From an uncultured Candidatus Midichloriaceae bacterium (GTDB lineage: Bacteria; Pseudomonadota; Alphaproteobacteria; Rickettsiales; Midichloriaceae), in NCBI GenBank assembly GCA_905479795.1, contig CAJQNX010000067.1, positions 1-21,365 of the forward strand: a stretch of 21,365 bases of DNA, written 5' to 3'. The notes beneath the pieces were generated by a model. It saw only the letters and a list, made by a program, of their open reading frames with translations, was not told the DNA's origin and searched no databases. The stretch's first letter is position 1. Every line of letters starts with the position of its first letter. Below are positions 15,125-21,365 of this stretch, piece by piece. The position numbers and the translations under genes are program-made.

Positions 15125-15670
15125 TTAATTATAAAATGGTAAATTAAACGTTTTTAATAAAAACTTTGCTTCTTCATTGTTATTTGTTGACGTCACAATA
15201 ATAATGTTCATTCCTCTTATTTTATCAATTTTATTATAATCAACCTCAGGAAATACAATTTGCTCTTTTATTCCTAATGAAAAATTACCATTACCATCAA
15301 ACTGCTTAGAACTTAGACCCTTAAAGTCCCTAACTCTAGGAAGCGCTATATTTACTAACCTATCTAAAAATTCATACATCATAGTCTTTCTAAGAGTAAC
15401 TTTACAGCCAATCTTCATTCCTTCTCTTAATTTGAATGCAGCAATAGATTTTTTTGCCTTAGTTATCACTGGCTTTTGTCCAGTTATAACCATAATCTCA
15501 TCATACACCTTGTCCATAACCTTAGAATCAGTAATTGCATCTTTCACAGATACATTTATTGATATCTTTTTTAATTTCGGAATCTGCATATCATTTTTGA
15601 AGCTAAAGTGATCTTTAAGCTCCTTCCTACTAACCGCATTATAATGTTTTTCTAATCTTGAATTAGTCAT
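15125..15670 (-). CDS. rplE: 50S ribosomal protein L5
   Basis: L5 contacts 5S rRNA and the P-site tRNA in the central protuberance. The 181 residues show KKISINVSVKDA, GQKPVITKAKKSIAAFKLRE (the family signature), KVTLRKTMMYEFLDRLVNIA, and SLGIKEQIVFPEVDYNKID. Typical length is 179-185, so it is complete. It follows rplX by 2 bp. Confidence 0.98.
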   Translation of the reverse strand: MTNSRLEKHYNAVSRKELKDHFSFKNDMQIPKLKKISINVSVKDAITDSKVMDKVYDEIMVITGQKPVITKAKKSIAAFKLREGMKIGCKVTLRKTMMYEFLDRLVNIALPRVRDFKGLSSKQFDGNGNFSLGIKEQIVFPEVDYNKIDKIRGMNIIIVTSTNNNEEAKFLLKTFNLPFYN

Positions 15671-15672
15671 AA

Positions 15673-16002
15673 TTAAACTTTTTTATTCTCTATTAATTCA
15701 CCTGTTTTTTTTAAGAATCTAACCTTTTTACCATCTTCCAAGAATTTAAATCCGATCTTGACTGCTGAATTTGTCTTTGGATCGATGTGCATAATATTCG
15801 AAATATGAATCGGCATTTCTTTCTGCACAATACCACCCTCAGGATTCAATTTACTAGGCTTAGTATGTCTTTTTACTAAATTTACACCATTTAAAATAAC
15901 TTTATTGCTTTTTGTTATAAAGTTAATAATTTCAGAAATTTTACCTTTATCTTTACCAGTTATAACTTTTACTTTATCATTTTTTTTAAATTTATTTGCC
16001 AT
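15673..16002 (-). CDS. rplX: 50S ribosomal protein L24
   Basis: L24 is an assembly initiator of the large subunit near the exit tunnel. The 109 residues begin with the KOW motif (NDKVKVITGKDKGKISEI) and continue with VILNGVNLVKRHTKPS, NPEGGIVQKEMPIHISNI, and VKIGFKFLEDGKKVRFLKKT. It is tightly packed: 1 bp from rplN and 2 bp from rplE. Confidence 0.97.
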   Translation of the reverse strand: MANKFKKNDKVKVITGKDKGKISEIINFITKSNKVILNGVNLVKRHTKPSKLNPEGGIVQKEMPIHISNIMHIDPKTNSAVKIGFKFLEDGKKVRFLKKTGELIENKKV

Positions 16003-16003
16003 T

Positions 16004-16372
16004 TTACGTTACCTCTGGAGCTAATGAAATTATTTTCAAGTAATTCTTTTCTCTAAGTTCTCTAGGGATAATGCCAAATATTCTAGTACCAACCAATTCT
16101 CCCTGCTTATCTAATAAAACCACCGCATTATCAAAAAATCTTATTACGACTGCGTCTTTTCTTCTTTTTTCTTTTCTAGTTCTTACTACTACTGCATGAA
16201 AAACTTCTCCTTCCTTAACCTTGTCTGAGACAACAGCTTTTTTAATAGATACAACAATTTTGTCACCAATACCTGCAGACATCTTTTTACTTCCACCAAG
16301 GACCTTAATACACTGAACTATTTTAGCTCCAGTATTATCCGCTACGTTTAATTTGCTACCCATCTGTATCAT
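16004..16372 (-). CDS. rplN: 50S ribosomal protein L14
   Basis: L14 is a conserved beta-barrel protein at the subunit interface. At 122 residues it has exactly the canonical length. It starts MIQMGSKLNVADNTGAK (one residue different from the usual MIQxxTxLxVADNSGA) and ends with GIIPRELREKNYLKIISLAPEV. The interior KEGEVFHAVVVRTRKEKRR is diagnostic. It lies 2 bp after rpsQ and 1 bp before rplX. Confidence 0.98.
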   Translation of the reverse strand: MIQMGSKLNVADNTGAKIVQCIKVLGGSKKMSAGIGDKIVVSIKKAVVSDKVKEGEVFHAVVVRTRKEKRRKDAVVIRFFDNAVVLLDKQGELVGTRIFGIIPRELREKNYLKIISLAPEVT

Positions 16373-16374
16373 AA

Positions 16375-16614
16375 CTAACCTTTATCATTTAACAAAATTT
16401 GCCATTTCTTCAATTTAGATATTGGCTTACTTTCAATAATCTTAACCTTGTCACCAATACTTAAGACATTATTTTCATCATGAGCTAAATATTTTTTACT
16501 TCTTTTAATAATCTTTTTATATTTTTCATGCAGAACTTTCCTTTCTACTAATACAGTTACTGTCTTATCTGCTTTATTATTTAGTACAATACCTTCTAAT
16601 ATTTTTTTTGACAT
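16375..16614 (-). CDS. rpsQ: 30S ribosomal protein S17
   Basis: S17 is an OB-fold primary 16S rRNA-binding protein. The 79 residues contain LEGIVLNNKADKTVTVLVER at the start and the signature GDKVKIIESKPISKLKKW in the C-terminal half. It is complete for the bacterial short form and 5 bp from rpmC. Confidence 0.97.
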   Translation of the reverse strand: MSKKILEGIVLNNKADKTVTVLVERKVLHEKYKKIIKRSKKYLAHDENNVLSIGDKVKIIESKPISKLKKWQILLNDKG

Positions 16615-16619
16615 AATTA

Positions 16620-16817
16620 TTAATTATTTTTATCTTTAACTTTATTTAGTACAGTAAAAATTCTAGCTACATTTTTCTTAACTACCTTCATTCTTGAAGT
16701 ATCCTTTAATTCGCCTAAAACTTTTTGAAATCTCAAATTAAAGTACTCCTTTTTATACTTAAGTAATTCAATTTGTAAAGCATTATTATCTAAATTTCTT
16801 AATTCTTCAAATTTCAT
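16620..16817 (-). CDS. rpmC: 50S ribosomal protein L29
   Basis: L29 is a small two-helix protein at the tunnel exit, near the SRP and trigger-factor docking site. The 65 residues follow the pattern ELRNLDNNALQIELLKYKKE, FNLRFQKVLGELKDTSR, then a basic helix. Its ATG overlaps the rplP TGA in an ATGA junction, indicating coupled translation. Confidence 0.96.
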   Translation of the reverse strand: MKFEELRNLDNNALQIELLKYKKEYFNLRFQKVLGELKDTSRMKVVKKNVARIFTVLNKVKDKNN

Positions 16818-17242
16818 TCTAAAGCCCCTCCCTCAATATTCTTAATTATTTTAGTTTTTATTGGCAATTTTGCCGCAGCTCTTGAAAATGCACCTATAGC
16901 CTGCTCTTCAGTTACTGAATCAAGTTCAAATATAATCCTACCTGGCTTCACTCTACATGCCCAAAACTCAGGAGAACCTTTTCCCTTACCCATTCTAACA
17001 TCAGCTGGCTTTTTACTTACAGGAATATCTGGAAAAATCCTAATCCATAACTTACCCGCTCTTTTTAGATGTCTGTTAATAGCTTTTCTAGCAGATTCAA
17101 TTTGCTTCTCCTGTATTCTTTCTGGCTCTAATGCTTTCAGAGCAAATTTACCAAATGCAATTTTAAAGCCACCCTTAGCCTTTCCATGGATCCTACCTTT
17201 AAAAGCCTTTCTAAATTTTGTTTTTTTTGGACGTAATATCAT
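16814..17242 (-). CDS. rplP: 50S ribosomal protein L16
   Basis: L16 lies next to the A-site tRNA and 23S peptidyl transferase region. The 142 residues start MILRPKKTKFRKAFKGRIHG, matching the family N-terminus (MLxPKRTKYRKxHKGR). This supports a start 32 bp inside the end of rpsC. Internal signatures are HLKRAGKLWIRIFPDIPVSK, VRMGKGKGSPEFWACRVKPG and ELDSVTEEQAIGAFSRAAAK. The 3' end overlaps rpmC by 4 bp. Confidence 0.97.
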   Translation of the reverse strand: MILRPKKTKFRKAFKGRIHGKAKGGFKIAFGKFALKALEPERIQEKQIESARKAINRHLKRAGKLWIRIFPDIPVSKKPADVRMGKGKGSPEFWACRVKPGRIIFELDSVTEEQAIGAFSRAAAKLPIKTKIIKNIEGGALE

Positions 17243-17897
17243 TTTTCTCTACTGTATTATTTTTTAAATTATCAACAAGCTTATCTCCTTTATATATCCA
17301 TACCTTGACTCCTATAAGACCATATATAGTATGCGCTTCTGCCGCATCATAGGTAACCATAGCTCGAAGTGTATGAAGTGGCACTCTTCCTTCTTTATAC
17401 CACTCTGTTCTAGCTATTTCTGCCCCCCCTAAACGTCCAGATACACTTATTTTAACTCCTTTTACACCCATCTTCATTGCATTCGATATAGCTCTTTTGA
17501 CAGCTTTTCTAAAGGAAACTCTTTTTTCAAGCTGCTCTGCTACAGTTTTTGCTATAAGCAAAGGCTCTGTTTCAGCTTTTCTAACCTCTGTAATATTTAT
17601 AACAACTTCATTTAAGGTTATCTTAGATATATTTTCCTTGATTTTTGCTACATCGACACCTTTTTTACCTATTACAACACCAGGTCTTGAAGAATGAATA
17701 TTTATCATAATTTTATTAACTGGACGCTCAATACAAACTTTATTGATCCCAGCATAACTTAATTTATCAAAAATCATACCTCTTATCTTAATATCTTCAT
17801 GCAACTTTTTTGCATAATTTTTTTTACCGTACCATGAAGAATCCCACGTAGATATGATGCCCAATCTAAAGCTATTTGGATTTACTTTTTGTCCCAT
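17211..17897 (-). CDS. rpsC: 30S ribosomal protein S3
   Basis: S3 shapes the mRNA entry tunnel with S4 and S5 and contributes to mRNA helicase activity. The 228 residues start MGQKVNPNSFRLGI, contain the KH domain with PGVVIGKKGVDV, and carry the C-terminal domain with AEIARTEWYKEGRVPLHTLR and GVKVWIYKGDKL. The tail after KLVDN is short, lysine/asparagine-rich, and overlaps rplP by 32 bp. It starts 1 bp after rplV. Confidence 0.98.
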   Translation of the reverse strand: MGQKVNPNSFRLGIISTWDSSWYGKKNYAKKLHEDIKIRGMIFDKLSYAGINKVCIERPVNKIMINIHSSRPGVVIGKKGVDVAKIKENISKITLNEVVINITEVRKAETEPLLIAKTVAEQLEKRVSFRKAVKRAISNAMKMGVKGVKISVSGRLGGAEIARTEWYKEGRVPLHTLRAMVTYDAAEAHTIYGLIGVKVWIYKGDKLVDNLKNNTVEKNDITSKKNKI

Positions 17898-17898
17898 A

Positions 17899-18234
17899 TT
17901 ACCCTCTTTCCTCTACAATTATTGTAACTTTACTAAATGGCTTAATTATTCTATTTATTCTACCCCTCGCTCTAACCATTGAACGCTTAAGGGTTAAAGA
18001 TTTACCAATCATCACTTCCTTTACATATAATTTATCTATATCTAATCCATGATTATTTTGCGAATTGGCTATTGCAGATTTAAGGATATTTTGCAATTGC
18101 TTTGAAACACCTCTTTTACAAAATTCAAGTTGTAATATAGCTTCATTGACATTTTCTTTTCTTATAAGATTAGCAATAATGTTCAATTTTTGAACGCTTG
18201 ATTTCACTAATTTATCTGTTGCTTTAACTTGCAT
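17899..18234 (-). CDS. rplV: 50S ribosomal protein L22
   Basis: L22 lines the peptide exit tunnel with a beta hairpin. I place the start at 18234 (MQVKATDKLVKSSVQKLN). This gives 111 residues, the normal size, and the same distance to the SSxQK motif as in E. coli L22. It puts the ATG 16 nt after the rpsS stop, with GTGAG just upstream. The open frame extends to an ATG at 18360, but that form would be 153 residues and overlap rpsS by 110 bp. ATG 18276 is another, less likely, choice. Signatures are SAIANSQNNHGLDIDKLYVK and LKRSMVRARGRINRIIKPFS. Confidence 0.93.
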   Translation of the reverse strand: MQVKATDKLVKSSVQKLNIIANLIRKENVNEAILQLEFCKRGVSKQLQNILKSAIANSQNNHGLDIDKLYVKEVMIGKSLTLKRSMVRARGRINRIIKPFSKVTIIVEERG

Positions 18235-18250
18235 AAACTCACTAATATAA

Positions 18251-18520
18251 TTATTTTCTATTATTTCCATGGCCATTAAACGTTCTAGTTGGAGAAAATT
18301 CTCCAAGTTTTTTACCAACCATTTTTTCATTAACAAGAACCTGAATAAACTTCCTACCATTATGCACTGAAAAAGTTAACCCAACAAAATTTGGCAAAAT
18401 AGTAGACTTTCTCGACCATGTTTTAATCGCAATAAATTTTCCGCCAGAAACTGCATCATTTACTTTTTTTAACAATTTCGGCTCAACAAACGGTCCTTTC
18501 CAAACTGATCTATTACTCAT
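18251..18520 (-). CDS. rpsS: 30S ribosomal protein S19
   Basis: S19 is in the 30S head and bridges to the central protuberance. The 89 residues start MSNRSVWKGPFVEPKLLKK and contain TWSRKSTILPNFVGLTFSVH, NGRKFIQVLVNEKMVGKKLG and EFSPTRTF, all diagnostic. It follows rplB by 14 bp in the standard S10-operon order. Confidence 0.97.
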   Translation of the reverse strand: MSNRSVWKGPFVEPKLLKKVNDAVSGGKFIAIKTWSRKSTILPNFVGLTFSVHNGRKFIQVLVNEKMVGKKLGEFSPTRTFNGHGNNRK

Positions 18521-18534
18521 AATTAATTCACTTA

Positions 18535-19365
18535 TTATTTATTTTTCTTATGTCTACTTTTTATTATAAACTTATCTGTTCGTTTATTATTTCTAGTTTT
18601 AAATCCTTTTGTTGGTTTGCCCCAAGCAGATACAGGATGCCTACCACCTGATGTTTTACCTTCGCCACCACCGTGGGGATGATCAACTGGGTTTTTGGCT
18701 ACACCTCTAACCTTAGGTCTAAATCCAAGCCATCTTTTTCTTCCAGCTTTACCTAACTTGACATTTTTTTTGTCAACGTTTGAGACAACCCCAATAGTTG
18801 CTTTGCACTCACCTTCAACCATTCTAACTTCACCCGAACGAAGTTTTATAGATACTTTTCCAGAATCTTTATTCACAATCGTAGCAAATGATCCAGCAGA
18901 CCTAGCAAGTTGAGCACCTTTCTTTGGTTTTAATTCAACATTACTAATTATAATACCAACTGGAATATTTTTTAACTGCATGCAGTTGCCAACAGCAATC
19001 TCTGCACTATTGGAAGATACAACTTTATCTCCAACTTTTAAATTTTCAAGAGCAATAATGTAAGAATATTCATTGTCACTGTATTTTATTAATGCAATAT
19101 TAGCAGATCTATTTGGATCATGCTCAAATCTTTCAACTGTTGCAGATAATTCCTTCGATCTTTTAAAATCAATTACCCTGTATTTCTTTTTAGCTCCTCT
19201 TGATTTACCAAAAACAGTTATTCTTCCAAGATTATTCCTTCCACCTTTAGTATTTTTACCCTTTACTAGACTTTTTACAGGATCACCTTTCCAAAGCCCT
19301 GATTTGTCAACCAAAACTAATTGCCTTTGTGAGGGAGTAACTGGATTATAATTTATTAATGCCAT
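18535..19365 (-). CDS. rplB: 50S ribosomal protein L2
   Basis: L2 is a primary 23S rRNA-binding protein needed for peptidyl transferase assembly and subunit joining. The 276 residues include NNLGRITVFGKSRGAKKKYR, VERFEHDPNRSANIALIKYS and the signature NPVDHPHGGGEGKTSGGRHP with the functionally important histidine. The residue before NPVDHPHGGG is Lys (VAKNPVD), where many bacteria have Met. It lies 2 bp after rplW. Confidence 0.98.
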   Translation of the reverse strand: MALINYNPVTPSQRQLVLVDKSGLWKGDPVKSLVKGKNTKGGRNNLGRITVFGKSRGAKKKYRVIDFKRSKELSATVERFEHDPNRSANIALIKYSDNEYSYIIALENLKVGDKVVSSNSAEIAVGNCMQLKNIPVGIIISNVELKPKKGAQLARSAGSFATIVNKDSGKVSIKLRSGEVRMVEGECKATIGVVSNVDKKNVKLGKAGRKRWLGFRPKVRGVAKNPVDHPHGGGEGKTSGGRHPVSAWGKPTKGFKTRNNKRTDKFIIKSRHKKNK

Positions 19366-19367
19366 CT

Positions 19368-19658
19368 TTAAACACCTTTTGAAAATTCAATTTTCTTCAT
19401 ATCTTTCGTAGTAATAATAGCTTTTTTAAAACCAGATCTTTTACCCTTTCTGCCTTTAAAAACCTTTGTTTTTCCATGAATATTAATTATATTCACACCC
19501 CTTACTTCAACTTTAAAAATTTGCTCAATAGCTTTTTTGATTTGAGCTTTGTTGCTTTCCGGACTCACAATAAAAACATATTTACCTAAAGATTCTAAAC
19601 TACTGCTTTTTTCTGTTAATAATGGCTTTTTAATTATATCATACACATTTAATTTCAT
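19368..19658 (-). CDS. rplW: 50S ribosomal protein L23
   Basis: L23 sits at the tunnel exit and is the docking site for trigger factor and SRP. The 96 residues follow the family: YDIIKKPLLTEKSS at the N-terminus, YVFIVSPESNKAQIKKAIEQ in the centre, and a basic loop GKTKVFKGRKGKRSGFKKAI. Its ATG overlaps the rplD stop by one base, so the two are probably translationally coupled. Confidence 0.96.
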   Translation of the reverse strand: MKLNVYDIIKKPLLTEKSSSLESLGKYVFIVSPESNKAQIKKAIEQIFKVEVRGVNIINIHGKTKVFKGRKGKRSGFKKAIITTKDMKKIEFSKGV

Positions 19659-20278
19659 TATTTAAACCTCGCTAATACATTATTGAAGGCATCTTCAGAA
19701 AAATAGATTTTGTCATGCTTAATAATATCCAAAACATTTATACCAGCTAAACACAACTTATCAACTTTATGATTATTTCTAATAGACTTCATAAAATTAT
19801 CATCAAAATTGCTATCTATAAATAATATTTTCTCCGACAATATTTTATCTCCGTACATATTTAAAAAATCCTTAGATTTATTTGTATTAAGTTTTAGATG
19901 CTCGTGTATAATAATAGATTTATCTTTAAATTTCAATGCCAAAGCATTTAATAAAGCTATTTTCTTCACTTTTTTATTTACCTTGTACTCATATACTTTA
20001 TTTTTGTTAGGCCCAAAAATTATTCCACCACCTACAAATTGCGCACCTCTTATACTACCATGCCTAGCCTTGCCCGTACCTTTTTGCCTATAGATTTTTC
20101 TGGTGGACCCTCTAACTTCTGAAATTTCTTTTGTATGACTTATTGGAGACCTTTTTTTCGCTTGTTGCCATAAAACTAGCTGATGAATTAAATCATGCCT
20201 AATATTCTCAATGTCAAAAACATTTGCTTCAATTTTTCTTAAAATTTTATTTTCAGAATTTAATACTTCTAAATACAT
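19658..20278 (-). CDS. rplD: 50S ribosomal protein L4
   Basis: L4 extends a long loop into the peptide exit tunnel; in E. coli it also autoregulates the S10 operon. The 206 residues contain HQLVLWQQAKKRSPISHTKE, then EVRGSTRKIYRQKGTGKARH (the tunnel loop), and GGIIFGPNKNKVYEYKVNKK. The C-terminal domain is diverged but complete. It follows rplC by 15 bp. Because tuf, not a leader, precedes rpsJ closely, an E. coli-type S10 leader is not present here. Confidence 0.96.
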   Translation of the reverse strand: MYLEVLNSENKILRKIEANVFDIENIRHDLIHQLVLWQQAKKRSPISHTKEISEVRGSTRKIYRQKGTGKARHGSIRGAQFVGGGIIFGPNKNKVYEYKVNKKVKKIALLNALALKFKDKSIIIHEHLKLNTNKSKDFLNMYGDKILSEKILFIDSNFDDNFMKSIRNNHKVDKLCLAGINVLDIIKHDKIYFSEDAFNNVLARFK

Positions 20279-20293
20279 ACTTCACCTCAATAA

Positions 20294-20947
20294 TTAACAG
20301 GGTAATGCTTTTTTAATTGCATCCCTTATATATAAATATCCATTTTTACTACCTGGAACTGCACCTTTGACTAATAAAATATTCAACTTACTATCAATAT
20401 CAACAACAAGAATATTTTGTTTAGTAACCTTTTTATTACCCAACTGCCCAGCCATTTTTTTACCTTTAAACACCCTTCCTGGATCTTGACATTGTCCAGT
20501 TGAACCTGCTGATCTATGACTTACTGATACACCATGCGAGGCTTCTAATCCTTTAAAGTTATGCCTCTTCATAACACCTGCAAAACCCTTTCCTATTGAT
20601 GTACCTGTAATATCTAGATATTGACCTTTTTTAAAATGATTGACGTCTATTTTGTCACCAACTTTTAGTGCATACTTTTTATCAATAACAAATTCTTTTA
20701 TTTTCTTTTTAGGCAAAACTTTTGCCTTTTCAAACATCCCCTTGATGCTTTTGGATAACCTTTGCACTTTTTGATCAAATGCCGCCAATTGCAAACCATT
20801 GTAGCCATCTTTCTCTTGATTTCTCACAGATAGAACAACATTTTCATCAACATGAAGTACAGTTACAGGAACAACTTCACCATTTTCCTTAAAAATCTGC
20901 GTCATACCTATTTTTTTGGCTATAACACCACATCTACTTTCTTTCAT
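20294..20947 (-). CDS. rplC: 50S ribosomal protein L3
   Basis: L3 initiates large-subunit assembly and reaches the peptidyl transferase centre. The 217 residues begin MKESRCGVIAKKIGMTQIF and contain SHGVSVSHRSAGSTGQCQDP followed by GRVFKGKKMAGQLG. The GQ glutamine in that loop is the position methylated by PrmB in E. coli. The start overlaps the end of rpsJ by 14 bp. No other in-frame ATG gives a family N-terminus, so the overlap looks real. Confidence 0.97.
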   Translation of the reverse strand: MKESRCGVIAKKIGMTQIFKENGEVVPVTVLHVDENVVLSVRNQEKDGYNGLQLAAFDQKVQRLSKSIKGMFEKAKVLPKKKIKEFVIDKKYALKVGDKIDVNHFKKGQYLDITGTSIGKGFAGVMKRHNFKGLEASHGVSVSHRSAGSTGQCQDPGRVFKGKKMAGQLGNKKVTKQNILVVDIDSKLNILLVKGAVPGSKNGYLYIRDAIKKALPC

Positions 20948-21266
20948 TTTCCGCTCCCTTCATTTTAATTTGAATATCCACACCTGCGGCTATATCTAGC
21001 TTCATCAACGCATCTACAGCTTGAGGAGAGGCTTCAATAATCAAAAACCTTGAATGATCCCGAATCTCAAATTGCTCTCTAGATTTTTTGTCAACATGTG
21101 GCGATCTGTTAACTGTAAATCTACTAATTTTTCTTGGCATAGGTATTGGCCCTTTGTATCTAGCACCAATTCTAGAAATAGTCCCCACTATTTCACTTAC
21201 AGCCTTATCTAATATTCTAGGCTCATAAGCCTTTAATTTTAATTCTATCGATTCTGGAAAATTCAT
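20934..21266 (-). CDS. rpsJ: 30S ribosomal protein S10 (NusE)
   Basis: S10 is a 30S head protein and, as NusE, a transcription antitermination factor that binds NusB and NusG. The 110 residues include KLKAYEPRILDKAVSEIVGT, the loop GPIPMPRKISRFTVNRSPHV and KKSREQFEIRDHSRFL, all diagnostic. It has an N-terminal extension of a few residues (MNFPESIE). It starts 15 bp after tuf and overlaps rplC by 14 bp. Confidence 0.97.
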   Translation of the reverse strand: MNFPESIELKLKAYEPRILDKAVSEIVGTISRIGARYKGPIPMPRKISRFTVNRSPHVDKKSREQFEIRDHSRFLIIEASPQAVDALMKLDIAAGVDIQIKMKGAENERK

Positions 21267-21281
21267 ATAAAAACTCCTAAA

Positions 21282-21365
21282 TTATTGAATGATTTCAGCT
21301 ACAACACCAGCACCGACAGTTTTCCCGCCTTCCCTAATAGCAAATTTCAAACCTTTATCCATTGC
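21282..21365 (-). CDS. tuf: Elongation factor Tu, C-terminal end only (cut by right edge)
   Basis: Only the last 27 codons plus TAA are inside the window. They read AMDKGLKFAIREGGKTVGAG followed by VVAEIIQ, the well-known EF-Tu C-terminus of domain 3. EF-Tu delivers aminoacyl-tRNA to the ribosome as a GTPase. Its stop lies 15 bp upstream of the rpsJ ATG, so tuf is very probably the gene just ahead of the ribosomal run in the same transcript. The rest of the protein lies beyond the right edge. Confidence 0.95.
   Translation of the reverse strand, partial: AMDKGLKFAIREGGKTVGAGVVAEIIQ

Noticed and set aside
17899..18360. A 153-residue L22 starting at 18360
   Set aside because: It would overlap rpsS by 110 bp and exceed the family length; ATG 18234 gives a normal 111-residue L22 just after the rpsS stop.
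1..21365. CRISPR arrays, insertion sequences, tRNA or rRNA genes, phage or defence systems
   Set aside because: I looked for repeat-spacer patterns, terminal inverted repeats with transposase motifs and tRNA-like cloverleaf sequences on both strands and saw none.

Overview
The window is a strongly AT-rich stretch of an alphaproteobacterial chromosome. It most resembles a Rickettsiales-type obligate intracellular bacterium. The signs are an A/T-biased codon choice, a compact S10-spc-type ribosomal run with overlapping genes, a BamF/DUF3035 lipoprotein (an alphaproteobacterial family), a radA-cvpA pair, complex I genes outside a full nuo operon, and a CADD-like di-metal oxygenase known from Chlamydia and Rickettsiales. 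Loss of rpmD (L30) fits lineages such as Anaplasmataceae or Midichloriaceae better than Rickettsia itself, but this placement is inference.

Left part, 1-5028, all minus strand. Read in transcription order this is nuoD, nuoE, a novel 36-residue tandem-repeat protein, nagZ (GH3 beta-N-acetylhexosaminidase, peptidoglycan recycling) and manC/algA (GDP-mannose synthesis). manC is broken by a one-base frameshift near 936-944 and runs off the left edge.

Middle, 5029-10458, mixed strands. A small nucleotidyltransferase-fold protein (+) overlaps the end of a 5-formyltetrahydrofolate cyclo-ligase (-). The cyclo-ligase is divergent from radA (+) with only 11 bp between the starts. radA is followed by cvpA and a clear intrinsic terminator, then a BamF-like lipoprotein, a 525-bp gene-free stretch holding a perfect 16-bp palindrome, and a CADD-like protein. 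This last keeps all six metal ligands plus the tyrosine and lysine implicated in self-sacrificing p-aminobenzoate synthesis.

Right part, 10459-21365, all minus strand. This is one long run: tuf (3' end only), rpsJ, rplC, rplD, rplW, rplB, rpsS, rplV, rpsC, rplP, rpmC, rpsQ, rplN, rplX, rplE, rpsN, rpsH, rplF, rplR, rpsE, rplO, secY, adk. Gaps are 1-19 bp or the genes overlap. I saw no internal terminator, so co-transcription is likely. rpmD is absent between rpsE and rplO, and the usual rpsM-rpsK-rpoA-rplQ block does not follow adk.

Most of the window is conserved housekeeping. The items most worth following up are the repeat protein, the CADD-like enzyme with its folate context, the manC frameshift and altered cupin motif, the unclassified nucleotidyltransferase with an overlapping upstream ORF, and the palindrome in the long intergenic gap.
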